The notes under the pieces are model-generated. The model was not told where the DNA came from, did no database searches, and was given only the letters and a program-made list of their open reading frames with translations. From positions 1 to 53,903 of the forward strand of contig SPQJ01000029.1 of NCBI GenBank assembly GCA_004570425.1: a stretch of 53,903 nucleotides of DNA, read 5' to 3'. The stretch comes from Bacillus sp. AZ43 (GTDB lineage: Bacteria; Actinomycetota; Actinomycetes; Mycobacteriales; Geodermatophilaceae). Of this stretch, positions 19,338 to 28,278 are shown piece after piece (positions within the stretch are counted from its first letter, which is position 1; each line of letters begins with the position of its first letter). The position numbers and the translations under genes are program-made.

Positions 19338-20438
19338 GTGACCGTCCTCCTGCACCTCATCGAGCCGGCGGAGTGGCGGCGGGCGCTGTCGCTGGGGGCG
19401 GTCCGCCCGCCGTCCCTGGGGTCGGTCGGCTTCGTGCACCTCTCGGCGCCGGGGCAGGTGCACCTGCCGGCCGAGCGTCTCTTCCCCGGACGGCGGGACC
19501 TGGTGCTGCTCGTCGTCGACCCGGCGCGGCTCGCCGACCCGGTGCGCCTCGAGCCCGGCGTGCCGGGCGATCCCGGCGGCATGCTGTTCCCGCACCTCTA
19601 CGGCCCGCTGCCGACCAGCGCGGTGATCGCCGTCGTCCCGTACCGCCCGCCGGCCGTGCCGGTGCTGCCCGCCCCCGGCGACGTGCTCGGCCGGGCGACC
19701 GCCTTCTACGCGTCGCTCCCCGTGCGCCGGGCGGTCGGCGTCGGCGACGTGCCGGGCGGCGTCGCCGTCCTGGACCCCGACTTCCCCTACTCCCGGGACA
19801 ACAACAGGCTGGTCCTCACCGAGCCGGTCGGCGCAGCGACGGTCGAGGCGGCCGCCGAGGAGGTCGCGGGCAACGCCGGCTGGCCGTACCGGGCAGCAGC
19901 GCTGCTGTGGCCCGGCGCCGGCGACGTCGCCGCGGAGCTCGCGGGCCGCGGCTGGGAGGCCGAGGAGCTGCTGCTGATGGCCCGCCCGGCCGGGCCGACG
20001 CCGGGGGGCGAGCGCGCCGAGGTGGTCGAGCAGCGCGAGGTGCACCCGCTGTGGGACCGGTCCTGGCGTGCCGACCTCGCCCACCTGGGACCACGCCTGG
20101 ATGCCGTCGTCGAGCAGCTCGTCGGCCGTGAGCACCTCAACGACCGCGTGGTCGCCGTCCACGACGTCGTCGTCCGGGAGGACGGCCGGGTGGTCGCGGC
20201 CGGTCAGCTGCGGATCGACGGCGCCACCGCCGCGGTGGAGTCCGTGATGACCGACCCCCCGGTGCGCGGCCGGGGATACGGCGACGCGGTGCTCGCCCGC
20301 TCGCTGACGCTCGCCGCCGAGGCCGGCTGCGACCTGGTGGTGCTCGAGGCAGCGGCCGACGACTGGCCGCGGCACTGGTACGCCCGGCGGGGGTTCGAGA
20401 CGGTCGGGTCGACGTGGGGCGTCAGCCGACGGGCGTGA
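19338..20438 (+). CDS. DUF952-GNAT fusion protein
   Basis: A 366-residue two-module protein. Residues 1-~100 form a DUF952 domain (LLHLIEPAEWRRAL, GFVHLSAPGQV, FPHLYGPL). Residues ~110-366 form a GNAT region with a degenerate first half and a canonical second half: VESVMTDPPVRGRGYGDAVLARSL binds acetyl-CoA, and HWYARRGFETVGS completes the fold. DUF952 is usually a stand-alone protein, so the fusion may hint at an acetyltransferase-linked role. GTG 19338 is the start. The 3' end overlaps the convergent cdsA by 17 bp. Confidence 0.82.
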   Translation: MTVLLHLIEPAEWRRALSLGAVRPPSLGSVGFVHLSAPGQVHLPAERLFPGRRDLVLLVVDPARLADPVRLEPGVPGDPGGMLFPHLYGPLPTSAVIAVVPYRPPAVPVLPAPGDVLGRATAFYASLPVRRAVGVGDVPGGVAVLDPDFPYSRDNNRLVLTEPVGAATVEAAAEEVAGNAGWPYRAAALLWPGAGDVAAELAGRGWEAEELLLMARPAGPTPGGERAEVVEQREVHPLWDRSWRADLAHLGPRLDAVVEQLVGREHLNDRVVAVHDVVVREDGRVVAAGQLRIDGATAAVESVMTDPPVRGRGYGDAVLARSLTLAAEAGCDLVVLEAAADDWPRHWYARRGFETVGSTWGVSRRA

Positions 20439-21513
20439 GCACCGACAGCAGCAGGTAGGCGACGGCGGCGGACGGCAGCAGGGAGTCCAGCCGGTCCATG
20501 ATGCCGCCGTGGCCGGGCAGCAGGTTGCCCATGTCCTTGATGCCGAGGTCGCGCTTGATCAGCGACTCCCCGAGGTCGCCCACGGTCGCCGAGACGGCGA
20601 TGGCGGCGCCGAAGACCAGGCCGCCCCATGCCGGGCCGTCGAGCCAGAGGACCACGAACGGGGTGGCCACGAGCATGCAGGCCAGCACCGACCCGGCCAT
20701 GCCCTCCCAGGACTTCTTCGGGCTGATGGACGGCGCCATGGGGTGCTTGCCGAACAGGACGCCCGCCGCGTAACCGCCGACGTCGCTGGCCACGACCGTG
20801 GCGATGAAGGCGAGCACCCGCGCGGCACCGTCGCCGGGAACCAGCAGCAGGACGGCGAAGCCGGCCAGCAGCGGCACGTAGAGCGCGACGAGCACGCCGG
20901 AGGCGGCGTCCTGCAGGTAGCCGGCCGGGCCGTGGCCGAGCCGCCAGAGCACGACCGCGAGCGACGTGAGCAGGAACCCGACGACCAGGCCGGTCGGCCC
21001 GCGGGTCCAGGCCAGCAGTTCCATGATCAGCGCGCCGACCAGGAGCGGGACCAGCGGCGGCGAGAACCGGCCGGCCCGCAGGGCGGTGGTCAGCTCCACG
21101 ACGGCCACGAGGATCGCGACGACCAGCACGGCCAGGAACGCCGGCCGCCACAGCAGCAGCGACGCCACGATGACCGCGACCAGGCTGACCCCGACGCCGA
21201 TGGCGGCCCGCAGGTCGCGGCCGGCACGGCCACCGGCCGGTCGCTCGGTCACCGGCAGCTCCTCGGACGCGTCCGGCTGTGGTGCCGCCGTGGCGGCGGG
21301 CTCCGCGCCGCGCACCGGCGGCCCGGGCCGGTCGCCGACGATCGGGACGGGGCCGCTGTCCTCCGGCTTCGCCCCCCACGCGCGGCGGTCGGGCCAGGAC
21401 GCGTCGGCGCGCAGCGTGTCGGAGGACCGGTCCGCCTCGGCGTCGTAGCGGCGCAACGGCGCCGTGCCCGGCCCGGTGCGTCCGGGTCGGTCGGCGGCGG
21501 AGGGAGGGGTCAT
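20422..21513 (-). CDS. cdsA: Phosphatidate cytidylyltransferase
   Basis: A 363-residue integral membrane enzyme that makes CDP-diacylglycerol for phospholipid synthesis. The first ~95 residues are a disordered Pro/Ala/charged extension, common in Actinobacteria. About eight membrane helices follow, with the catalytic signature SPKKSWEGMAGS and the C-terminal family motif LIKRDLGIKDMGNLLPGHGGIMDRLDS split over positions ~320-346. The start is ATG 21513 (SD-like GGTGA nearby); GTG 21528 in the same frame is possible. It follows frr, as in M. tuberculosis. Confidence 0.94.
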   Translation of the reverse strand: MTPPSAADRPGRTGPGTAPLRRYDAEADRSSDTLRADASWPDRRAWGAKPEDSGPVPIVGDRPGPPVRGAEPAATAAPQPDASEELPVTERPAGGRAGRDLRAAIGVGVSLVAVIVASLLLWRPAFLAVLVVAILVAVVELTTALRAGRFSPPLVPLLVGALIMELLAWTRGPTGLVVGFLLTSLAVVLWRLGHGPAGYLQDAASGVLVALYVPLLAGFAVLLLVPGDGAARVLAFIATVVASDVGGYAAGVLFGKHPMAPSISPKKSWEGMAGSVLACMLVATPFVVLWLDGPAWGGLVFGAAIAVSATVGDLGESLIKRDLGIKDMGNLLPGHGGIMDRLDSLLPSAAVAYLLLSVLTPVG

Positions 21514-21540
21514 GAGGTCACCGGGCACGGGCGGTCGAGG

Positions 21541-22098
21541 TCAGACCTCGAGCAGCTCGGCTTCCTTGTTCTTCATCGCCTCGTCGATGGCGTTCACGTG
21601 CTGCTCGGTGAGGTGGTCGAGCTCCTTCTCCGCGCGCCGCACGTCGTCCTCGCCGGCCTCGCCGTCCTTGGCGATGCGGTCGAGCTCGTCCTTGGCGCGG
21701 CGGCGGATGTTGCGGATCGCGACCTTGGCGTCCTCGCCCTTGGCGCGCGCCTGCTTCACCAGGTCACGGCGGCGCTCCTCGGTGAGCTGCGGGAAGACCA
21801 CGCGCAGGATCTGGCCGTCGTTGGTCGGGTTGACGCCGAGGTCGCTGTCGCGGATCGCCTTCTCGATGGCGCCGATCTGGCTCATGTCATAGGGCTTGAT
21901 GACGGCCATGCGCGCCTCGGGCACGGTGATCGACGCCATCTGCGGCACCGGGGTGTAGGCGCCGTAGTAGTCGACCATGATCTTGTTGAACATCGACGGG
22001 GCCGCCCGGCCGGTGCGCACCGAGCCGAGGTCCTCGCGGGCGACGGACAGCGCCTTGTCCATCCGCTCCTCGGCGTCGAGCAGGGTGTCGTCGATCAC
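21541..22098 (-). CDS. frr: Ribosome recycling factor
   Basis: A 185-residue RRF that splits post-termination ribosomes together with EF-G. Characteristic segments: [30 protein letters not shown], and the C-terminal helix ending [10 protein letters not shown]. Length is normal (185 aa). The start is GTG 22098, because GGAGGG lies 7 nt upstream; the upstream in-frame ATG at 22113 overlaps that sequence. It follows pyrH in the conserved rpsB-tsf-pyrH-frr order. Confidence 0.97.
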   Translation of the reverse strand: MIDDTLLDAEERMDKALSVAREDLGSVRTGRAAPSMFNKIMVDYYGAYTPVPQMASITVPEARMAVIKPYDMSQIGAIEKAIRDSDLGVNPTNDGQILRVVFPQLTEERRRDLVKQARAKGEDAKVAIRNIRRRAKDELDRIAKDGEAGEDDVRRAEKELDHLTEQHVNAIDEAMKNKEAELLEV

Positions 22099-22161
22099 GG
22101 GTCTTCCCTCCATCGACGGCGGCCTCGTGCCGCCGTCCTCCTCGTCTGCGTGCTGGCGAGC

Positions 22162-22932
22162 TCAGGCCGGCTCGCTGATCAGCGTTCCGATCCTCTCACC
22201 TGCGGTCGCCCTGGCGATGTTGCCGTCACGCAGCAGGTTGAACACGACGATCGGCATCGCGTTGTCCATGCACAGGCTGATGGCGGTCGCGTCGGCCACC
22301 TTCAGCTGCTTGGCGAGCACCGTCGCGTAGTCCAGGTCCTCGTACATGACGGCGTCCGGGTTGGTGCGCGGGTCGTCGTCGTAGACGCCGTCCACGCCGT
22401 TCTTGCCCATCAGCAGGACCTGGCACTCGATCTCCAGCGCCCGCTGGGCGGCCACGGTGTCGGTGGAGAAGTACGGCATGCCGGCGCCGGCGCCGAAGAT
22501 GACCAGGCGCCCCTTCTCCAGGTGCCGGATGGCCTTGCGCGGGATGTAGGGCTCGGCGACCTGGCCCATGGTGATGGCCGACTGCACGCGGGTCTCGAGG
22601 CCGGCCTTCTCGCAGAAGTCCTGCAGGGCCAGGCAGTTCATGACCGTGCCGAGCATGCCCATGTAGTCGGCCTTGGTGCGGTCCATCCCGGCCTGGCTGA
22701 GCTCGGCGCCGCGGAAGAAGTTGCCGCCGCCCATGACCACGGCCACCTGCGTGCCCTTGGCGACGACCTCGGCCAGCTGCTCGGCGATGCCGCGGACGAT
22801 GTCGGCGTCGACGCCGACCTTGCCGCCGCCGAAGGTCTCACCGGAGAGCTTCAGCAGCACCCGCTGGTAGCCGCTGCCGTCGGCCGGCTGGAAGGCGGTG
22901 GGGGCGGACAGCGGTGGGGTGGTGTCGGTCAA
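22162..22932 (-). CDS. pyrH: Uridylate kinase (UMP kinase)
   Basis: A 256-residue hexameric UMP kinase of the amino-acid-kinase fold, converting UMP to UDP. Motifs: [37 protein letters not shown], and [17 protein letters not shown]. The start is a TTG at 22932 with GAGGG 8 nt upstream; the nearby ATG (in ATGACGCGTTGA) is in another frame and stops at once. The N-terminus has a ~20-residue extension before the fold. A strong hairpin and a repeat element lie between it and tsf. Confidence 0.96.
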   Translation of the reverse strand: MTDTTPPLSAPTAFQPADGSGYQRVLLKLSGETFGGGKVGVDADIVRGIAEQLAEVVAKGTQVAVVMGGGNFFRGAELSQAGMDRTKADYMGMLGTVMNCLALQDFCEKAGLETRVQSAITMGQVAEPYIPRKAIRHLEKGRLVIFGAGAGMPYFSTDTVAAQRALEIECQVLLMGKNGVDGVYDDDPRTNPDAVMYEDLDYATVLAKQLKVADATAISLCMDNAMPIVVFNLLRDGNIARATAGERIGTLISEPA

Positions 22933-22982
22933 CGCGTCATCCCTCGTTCGACATCGGTTGGTTGATCCTGCCGCACATGCGA

Positions 22983-23017
22983 ACGGCTCCGCTCCCGGAT
23001 GTCGGGAGCGGAGCCGT
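22983..23017 (-). terminator. Strong hairpin between tsf and pyrH
   Basis: Perfect 15-nt inverted repeat (ACGGCTCCGCTCCCG and its complement) with a 5-nt loop GATGT. On the minus strand it lies downstream of tsf and just upstream of pyrH, so it should act as a terminator or attenuator between rpsB-tsf and pyrH-frr. It has no U-tract. Confidence 0.6.
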
Positions 23018-23033
23018 GGCGACGCACTGGAAC

Positions 23034-23092
23034 GGCCTCCTTGCAGGGCCCCGCCGCGAGCATGCGAGCGGTGGGGGGCAAGGTGGTCCTTC
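23034..23092. repeat. Palindromic intergenic repeat, copy A
   Basis: One of three related ~60-bp elements in the window. It has an outer stem (CCTTGCAGGG... and ...GGCAAGG) and an inner core CCGCGAGC-A-TGCGAGCGG at 23054-23071. It fills the gap just downstream of the tsf stop on the minus strand. See copies B (23950-24014) and C (37901-37964). Confidence 0.75.
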
Positions 23093-23094
23093 TC

Positions 23095-23910
23095 CTACGC
23101 CTGGCCGACCTCGAAGCGGGCGAACCGCTCCACGGTCAGGCCGGCCTCGTCGACGATCTGCTTGACCGTGCGCTTGGGCTCGGTGATCGACGGCTGCTCG
23201 AGCAGGACGAAGTCCTTGTAGTAGGCGTTGACCCGACCCTCGACGATCTTGACGATCGCCTGCTCGGGCTTCCCCTCCTCCTTCGCGGTCTGCTCGGCGA
23301 CCCGGCGCTCGGTCTCGACCGTCTCGGCCGGGACCTCGTCGCGGGTGAGGTAGCGCGGGCGCGCGGCGGCGATGTGCATCGCGAGGCTCCGGGCGGCGTC
23401 CTCGCTGCCACCGCTGTACTGCACGGCCACACCGATCGCCGGGGGCAGGTCGGTGGCCCGCTTGTGCAGGTAGGTCGCGGTGGTGCCCTCGAAGGCGACG
23501 AAGCGCGACAGCACCAGCTTCTCGCCGATGCGCGCGGACTCGCCCTCGACCAGCGCGGCGACCGTCTGGCCGTCGACCTCGGTGGCGAGCAGGGCCTCGG
23601 CGTCGGCCGGCTTGGCCTGCAGGCCGATCTCGAGCAGACGCTCGGCCAGCTTGATGAAGTCGGCGTTCTTGGCGACGAAGTCGGTCTCGCAGTCGAGCTC
23701 GAGCAGGGCGCCGTCCTTGCTGACGACGATGCCGTTGGTCGTCGAGCGCTCGAGGCGCTTGCCGACGTCCTTGGCGCCCTTGACGCGCAGGATCTCGACG
23801 GCCTTGTCGTAGTCGCCGTCGGCCTCGGTCAGGGCCTTCTTGCAGTCCATCATGCCGGCGCCGGTGGCGTCGCGGAGACGCTTGACGTCGGCTGCGGTGA
23901 ACTCAGCCAT
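23095..23910 (-). CDS. tsf: Translation elongation factor Ts
   Basis: A 271-residue EF-Ts, the nucleotide exchange factor for EF-Tu. The N-terminal UBA-like domain reads [19 protein letters not shown], and the core contains [14 protein letters not shown], the TDFV motif that contacts EF-Tu. The ATG start has GAGGA about 8-9 nt upstream. It follows rpsB and is flanked on both sides by copies of the palindromic repeat. Confidence 0.97.
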   Translation of the reverse strand: MAEFTAADVKRLRDATGAGMMDCKKALTEADGDYDKAVEILRVKGAKDVGKRLERSTTNGIVVSKDGALLELDCETDFVAKNADFIKLAERLLEIGLQAKPADAEALLATEVDGQTVAALVEGESARIGEKLVLSRFVAFEGTTATYLHKRATDLPPAIGVAVQYSGGSEDAARSLAMHIAAARPRYLTRDEVPAETVETERRVAEQTAKEEGKPEQAIVKIVEGRVNAYYKDFVLLEQPSITEPKRTVKQIVDEAGLTVERFARFEVGQA

Positions 23911-23949
23911 ATCTCTTTTCCTCAGGGGTCTTGGTGCGTGGATGAGCCT

Positions 23950-24014
23950 GGAAGGCCCCTTCGCGGGGTCCCGTCGCGAGCGTGCGAGCGGCGGGGCCCC
24001 GCGAGGGGGTCCTT
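23950..24014. repeat. Palindromic intergenic repeat, copy B
   Basis: Second copy of the family, between rpsB and tsf. The outer stem AAGGCCCC...CGCGGGG pairs with CCCCGCG...GGGGTCCTT. The inner core is TCGCGAGC-G-TGCGAGCGG. As RNA on either strand it would fold into a long hairpin, so it may modulate expression between rpsB and tsf. Confidence 0.75.
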
Positions 24015-24016
24015 AC

Positions 24017-24937
24017 TCAGCCGTTCTGGGCGCCCTGGGTACCGGTCTCGGTGCTGCCGGTGGCGGGCACGCCCTCGACCGGGGCGACCTCGTTCGCGGT
24101 CACCGTGGGGGCCTCGGCCGGGGTCTCCGGCAGCGGGGTGGCGGCGGCGTCCCCACCGGTCAGGAGCTCGCGCTCCCAGTCGGCGAGGGGCTCACCGGCA
24201 CCGACGGCGGGCTCGGCGGCCTCGCCGCGGCCGGCGTCGGCCTGCGCGGCGGAGCGGGCCATGAGGCCCTCGGCGACGGCGTCGGCGATGACCCGGGTCA
24301 GCACCGTGATGCTGCGGATCGCGTCGTCGTTGCCCGGGATCTTGTAGTCGACCTCGTCGGGGTCGCAGTTGGTGTCGAGGATCGCGACGACCGGGATGTT
24401 CAGCTTGCGGGCCTCGCCGACGGCGATGTGCTCCTTCTTGGTGTCCACGATCCAGATGGCGCTGGGCACCTTCTGCATGTCGCGGATACCGCCGAGGCTG
24501 CGCTCGAGCTTGGCCTTCTCGCGGCTGAGGACCAGCTGCTCCTTCTTGGAGAGGCTGACCAGGGCGCCGGTCTGCTCGAGGTCCTCGAGCTCCTTGAGGC
24601 GCTGCAGGCGCTTGTGCACCGTCGAGAAGTTGGTGAGCATGCCGCCCAGCCAGCGCTGGTTGACGTAGGGCATGCCGACGCGGGTGGCCTGCTCGGCCAC
24701 GACCTCCTGCGCCTGACGCTTGGTGCCGACGAACAGGATCGAGCCGCCGTGGGCGACCGTCTGCTTGACGAACTCGTAGGCGTTGTCGATGTACCCCAGC
24801 GTCTGCTGCAGGTCGATGATGTAGATGCCGTTGCGCTCGGTGAAGATGAATCGCTTCATCTTCGGGTTCCAGCGGCGGGTCTGGTGCCCGAAGTGCACGC
24901 CGCTGTCGAGCAGCTGCTTCATGCTGACGACTGCCAT
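24017..24937 (-). CDS. rpsB: 30S ribosomal protein S2
   Basis: A 306-residue S2 protein. The body matches the family: [47 protein letters not shown] and [20 protein letters not shown]. The C-terminal ~70 residues form an Ala/Glu/Thr-rich extension beyond the usual ~240. ATG 24937 has AGAGAGG upstream. It heads the rpsB-tsf gene pair; its promoter and any leader must lie in 24938-25236. Confidence 0.97.
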   Translation of the reverse strand: MAVVSMKQLLDSGVHFGHQTRRWNPKMKRFIFTERNGIYIIDLQQTLGYIDNAYEFVKQTVAHGGSILFVGTKRQAQEVVAEQATRVGMPYVNQRWLGGMLTNFSTVHKRLQRLKELEDLEQTGALVSLSKKEQLVLSREKAKLERSLGGIRDMQKVPSAIWIVDTKKEHIAVGEARKLNIPVVAILDTNCDPDEVDYKIPGNDDAIRSITVLTRVIADAVAEGLMARSAAQADAGRGEAAEPAVGAGEPLADWERELLTGGDAAATPLPETPAEAPTVTANEVAPVEGVPATGSTETGTQGAQNG

Positions 24938-25236
24938 TGCAGCCTCTCTCGTGTGCGCGCGGCCACGGGCCGCGCTTCTCGGTTCGTCGCGGGCACCGGG
25001 TGGTGCGCCGCCCTGGCGTCCGGCCGCGCCACACCCCCGGCGGTTGCCCGCCGGGACCGAGGTGGCGACTGCCCCGCCGGAGACGGCGGGTAGAGGACAC
25101 GCGAAGTCGACCCGTCGAGACGGATCGCACCCAGCAGCATACGCGACGCCCGGGAGCACTTCCCCCAGCCGCCCGCGCCGTCCACAGCCCGGCCCGATGC
25201 CCGCCACCCCACCGCTGCGCCGGAGAGGGTGGCCGC
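24938..25236. promoter_or_regulatory. Divergent intergenic region rpsB / M23 peptidase with leader hairpins
   Basis: A 299-bp gap with no gene. Two GC hairpins stand out: CCCGGCGG/CCGCCGGG (25036-25055, 4-nt loop) and CCCGCCG/CGGCGGG (25073-25090, 4-nt loop). Both would be in the rpsB 5' leader on the minus strand if transcription starts above ~25100. An S2-responsive leader or attenuator is possible. No clear -10/-35 pair could be assigned. Confidence 0.4.
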
Positions 25237-25743
25237 ATGCGACGCGCTGCGCTCACCGTCGCGGCCCTGCTCCTGCTGGCCCCGGTGCCGGCCGTCGCCG
25301 GACCCGCGGAGTCGGGTGCCGCGCCGCCGGAGCGCTGGGCGGCACCGCTGCCGGGCGACGTCGTCGTCGCGCGCCCGTTCGAGCGGCTCCCCCACCCGTA
25401 CGCGGCGGGACATCGAGGAGTCGACCTGCGGGGCTCACCGGGCAGCGCGGTGGTCGCCGCCGGTGACGGCGTGGTGGTCTTCGCGGGGATGGTCGCCGGG
25501 CGTCCCGTGGTGAGCATCGACCACGCCGGCGGCCTCCGGACGACGTACGAGCCGGTGGAGACGGCGGTCCTCGCCGGCCAGCGGGTGGCCCGGGGCTCCC
25601 GGATCGGCTCGCTGGCCACCGGCCACGCCGGATGCCCGGGTGAGGCGTGCCTGCACTGGGGGCTGCGCCGCGGGGAGACCTACCTCGACCCGATGAGCCT
25701 GCTGCAGCCCCGGCGCGTGCGCCTGCTTCCCCGTGGCGGGTGA
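25237..25743 (+). CDS. M23 family metallopeptidase (secreted)
   Basis: A 168-residue exported protein. A signal peptide ([21 protein letters not shown]) precedes a LytM/M23 domain. Zinc-binding features are GHRGVDLRG (HxxxD) and CLHWGLRRG (the HxG-like motif), with the usual [19 protein letters not shown] core. Such enzymes cut peptide bonds in peptidoglycan. A GGAGAGG sequence lies upstream of ATG 25237. It is divergent from rpsB and convergent with the PaiB-like gene, the two stops lying inside the palindrome TGACCGGTCA. Confidence 0.88.
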   Translation: MRRAALTVAALLLLAPVPAVAGPAESGAAPPERWAAPLPGDVVVARPFERLPHPYAAGHRGVDLRGSPGSAVVAAGDGVVVFAGMVAGRPVVSIDHAGGLRTTYEPVETAVLAGQRVARGSRIGSLATGHAGCPGEACLHWGLRRGETYLDPMSLLQPRRVRLLPRGG

Positions 25744-25747
25744 CCGG

Positions 25748-26398
25748 TCAGGCGGTTCCGTGATCCCCGCCGTCGCTCGGGCGGAGCACGGCCATGGCGT
25801 CGGCCACCTGGTGCTCGCGGCCGCCGCCCTCGCGACGGAGCCCGGCGACGACCCCGGCGTGGTCGGGGTCGTCCCGGTTCTGGCTGAGCTTGGCCTTGCC
25901 CTCGACGCGCTCGATGGCGAACTCGATGCCGACGATGGCCTTCAACTGCTTCTCGACGAACCGGGCGGGCGCGTCGTCGACCCGCCACGGCTCGTCCCGG
26001 CGCTGCTCGTGGCCGTCGGTGAGACGGGTGACCACGTCCAGGAGCCAGGCCGGGTCGTGGCGCACGGTGGCCCGGCCGGTGACGTGCACCGCCGAGTAGT
26101 TCCAGGTGGGCACGACCCTCCCGTGCTCGGCCTTCGACGGGTACCAGGCCGGCGAGACGTAGGCCTCCGGCCCGCTGACGACGGCCAGCGCGGGCACGCC
26201 GTCCCCGATGGCACGCCAGTGGGCGTTCGCCCGGGCCATGTGCATCACGAGACGGTCGCCGTCCCAGACGACCGGCAACAGGGTGGCGGCCGGGTACCCG
26301 TCATCGGCGACGGTGATCAGCTGCGCGGACCCGACGGTGGTCACGAGCCGGCGGATCTCCTCGCTGTCGTCCAGGGCGGTGAACCGCGGCACGTACAC
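25748..26398 (-). CDS. FMN-binding PaiB-family protein
   Basis: A 216-residue protein of the PaiB / FMN-binding negative regulator family, a split-barrel flavin-binding fold. It starts MYVPRFTALDD, like the family, and contains HMARANAHWRAI, VSGPEAYVSPAWYPSK, VPTWNYSAVHV and KAIVGIEFAIERVEGKAKLSQNR, the family's C-terminal signature. In Bacillus PaiB affects protease and sporulation genes; here the role is unknown. GTG 26398 begins 5 nt after the whiG stop, so it is probably co-transcribed with whiG. Confidence 0.88.
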   Translation of the reverse strand: MYVPRFTALDDSEEIRRLVTTVGSAQLITVADDGYPAATLLPVVWDGDRLVMHMARANAHWRAIGDGVPALAVVSGPEAYVSPAWYPSKAEHGRVVPTWNYSAVHVTGRATVRHDPAWLLDVVTRLTDGHEQRRDEPWRVDDAPARFVEKQLKAIVGIEFAIERVEGKAKLSQNRDDPDHAGVVAGLRREGGGREHQVADAMAVLRPSDGGDHGTA

Positions 26399-26403
26399 GG
26401 CGC

Positions 26404-27219
26404 TCAGGCGATGTCGGCGAGCTTGGTGCGCAGGTGCAGGACGGCCTTGGTGTGCAGCTGGCAGATCCGGCTCTCCGTGACGCCGAGGACGCGGCCGATG
26501 TCGGCGAGGGTGAGGCCCTCGAAGTAGTAAAGGGAGACGACGACCTTCTCCCGGTCGGGCAGCTGCTCGACCGCACGGGCCAGGAGCTGGCGGGCCTCGC
26601 CGTGCTCGGCCATGGCCTGCGGGTCGAGGGCGCTCGAGTCCTGCAGGGTGTCGCCCAGCCGCGGGGCGCCGCCACCGTCGTCGTCGGTGAGCAGCTCGTC
26701 GAGGGCGACCACGTTGACCAGCGACAGCTGGCCGAGGAACTTGCGGATGTCCTCGACGTCCATGTCCATCTCCGCCGCGACCTCTTCGTCGGTCGGCGTG
26801 CGGTGCAGACGGGCCTCGAGCTCGGCGACGGTGCGCTCGAACTGGCGGGCCTTCATGCGGACCGAGCGCGGGATCCAGTCGGTGTTGCGCAGCTCGTCGA
26901 TGATCGCGCCGCGGATGCGGGCCATCGCGTAGCTCTCGAACTTCACCTCGCGGGTGGGCTCGAACCGGGTGATCGCGTCGATCAACCCGAAGGTGCCGTA
27001 GGAGACCAGGTCGGCCTGCTCGACGTGCGCCGGCAGACCGCTCCCGACGCGGCCGGCGACGTACTTGACCAGCGGCGCGTAGTGGAGGATCAGCCGGTCC
27101 CGCAGCTCGGGGGTGCGATCGGCGACGTAGTCGGCCCAGAGCTGGGCGAGCATCGCATCGGGGTCCTGGAAGGACTCCTCGTCGTACTCGTCGAGCCGGT
27201 GGACTGTCGCCTCAGGCAC
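26404..27219 (-). CDS. whiG: RNA polymerase sigma factor, FliA/WhiG family
   Basis: A 271-residue sigma-28-type factor. Region 2 reads [34 protein letters not shown], split over ~70-105. Region 3 and region 4 ([22 protein letters not shown]...[11 protein letters not shown]) complete the factor. In Streptomyces WhiG controls sporulation; in motile Actinobacteria the same family runs flagellar genes, so either role fits. GTG 27219 follows GAGGAG. A sequence resembling the -10 of its own class lies ~70 bp upstream. Confidence 0.92.
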   Translation of the reverse strand: MPEATVHRLDEYDEESFQDPDAMLAQLWADYVADRTPELRDRLILHYAPLVKYVAGRVGSGLPAHVEQADLVSYGTFGLIDAITRFEPTREVKFESYAMARIRGAIIDELRNTDWIPRSVRMKARQFERTVAELEARLHRTPTDEEVAAEMDMDVEDIRKFLGQLSLVNVVALDELLTDDDGGGAPRLGDTLQDSSALDPQAMAEHGEARQLLARAVEQLPDREKVVVSLYYFEGLTLADIGRVLGVTESRICQLHTKAVLHLRTKLADIA

Positions 27220-27289
27220 GGTCGCGCTCCTCGGTACTGGTGGTCGGTCCTGCCCTGCGGTCCTGCCCCGTGTGGGCGGCTGCTCCTTG

Positions 27290-27297
27290 GTATCGGC
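27290..27297 (-). promoter_or_regulatory. WhiG/FliA-like -10 element upstream of whiG
   Basis: On the minus strand this reads GCCGATAC, 7 of 8 bases of the sigma-28 (WhiG/FliA) -10 consensus GCCGATAA. It lies ~70 bp upstream of the whiG start. The expected TAAA -35 at 15-bp spacing is not present (CCTG instead), so autoregulation is only suggested. Confidence 0.3.
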
Positions 27298-27311
27298 AGA
27301 CCGCCACCCTC

Positions 27312-28247
27312 TCAGGCCCGGGGGTGCGCTTGCGCATGGACCGCTCGGAGCCGTTCGACCGTGACGTGCGTGTAGATCTGGGTCGTCGCGAGGCTAGCGT
27401 GGCCGAGCAGTTCCTGGACCGACCGCAGGTCCGCGCCCCCCTCGAGCACGTGGGTCGCCGCGGAGTGCCGCAGGCCGTGCGGCCCGAGCTCGGGCGCCCC
27501 GGGCGTGCCGGCCGTGGCCGCGTGCACGGTGCGGCGCACCTCCCGGGCGTCCAGTCGGCGCCCCCGCAGGCCCAGGAGCAGCGCGGGTCCGGAGTGCGGC
27601 GTGGCGAGCGCCGGCCGGCCGCGGGTCAGCCAGGCGTCCAGGGCCCGTTCGGCGGGAACGCCGTAGGGCACGCTGCGCTCCTTGCTCCCCTTCCCGAGCA
27701 CCCGCAGGAGCCGGCGCCCGCGGTCGACGTCGTCGACGTCGAGGCCCACGAGCTCCCCGACCCGGATGCCGCTGGCGTACAGCAGCTCGAGGACGACGGC
27801 GTCGCGCAGGCCCACCGGTTCCTCGGCGCCGGCCGCGGACTCGACGACGGCCCGGGCCTGGTCGGGGGCGAGGACGTCGGGGAGCGTCCGACGACCCTTG
27901 GGGCTGACCAGACGCAGGCCGACGTCCTCGGGCGCGAGCCCGGCGGCGCGCGCCCAGGCGGTGAACGAGCGGGCGGAGGCGGCGTGCCGCGCCGTCGTCG
28001 CCCGGCTGTGCCCCTTCGTCCTGCCCTGGGCCAGCCAGCTGCGCAGGGTGGCGAGGTCGAGGTCGTGCACCTGGCTGCCGCCGCGACGGACCAGGTGGTC
28101 GAGCAGGCCGACGGCGTCGGTGACGTACCCGCGCACGGTGTGCTCGGAGACGGTCCGCTGGGTCCGCAGATGGTCCTCGTAGCCCTCGAGCGCCGCAGCC
28201 AGGGCCGGAGGAAGCGCGGCACGCACGTCCGCTGTCGCCTCGGCCAT
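27312..28247 (-). CDS. xerC: Tyrosine recombinase XerC
   Basis: A 311-residue site-specific recombinase that with XerD resolves chromosome dimers at dif. The N-terminal SAM-like domain is followed by the catalytic domain. Its residues are visible: Arg in [13 protein letters not shown], Lys in [15 protein letters not shown] (H-x-x-R), His in [11 protein letters not shown] and Tyr in IYTHV. Length is typical. Its place near dprA, rpsB and whiG matches the conserved xerC locus rather than a phage integrase. It contains the only CTAG found inside a coding body in this window (27394). Confidence 0.93.
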   Translation of the reverse strand: MAEATADVRAALPPALAAALEGYEDHLRTQRTVSEHTVRGYVTDAVGLLDHLVRRGGSQVHDLDLATLRSWLAQGRTKGHSRATTARHAASARSFTAWARAAGLAPEDVGLRLVSPKGRRTLPDVLAPDQARAVVESAAGAEEPVGLRDAVVLELLYASGIRVGELVGLDVDDVDRGRRLLRVLGKGSKERSVPYGVPAERALDAWLTRGRPALATPHSGPALLLGLRGRRLDAREVRRTVHAATAGTPGAPELGPHGLRHSAATHVLEGGADLRSVQELLGHASLATTQIYTHVTVERLRAVHAQAHPRA

Positions 28248-28278
28248 ACCGGAACCGTCCGTCGCGGTCCCCGGCCGG

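Noticed and set aside
17574-20438. A single 954-codon frame joining PPK2 to the DUF952-GNAT gene
   Set aside because: Between 17928 and 19338 the frame is a low-complexity shadow; the join is an artefact of the PPK2 frameshift and lack of stops in GC-rich DNA.
23034-23092. Considered as a CRISPR repeat or tRNA gene
   Set aside because: Copies are far apart, not regularly spaced, and do not form a cloverleaf with an anticodon; they are dispersed palindromes.
27290-27316. Complete WhiG promoter (TAAA-N15-GCCGATAA)
   Set aside because: Only the -10 half matches; the -35 position reads CCTG, so just a -10-like element is reported.
27312-28247. Tyrosine recombinase as evidence for a phage or integrative element
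   Set aside because: Its sequence and neighbours fit the housekeeping XerC locus; no att repeats, excisionase or phage genes nearby.
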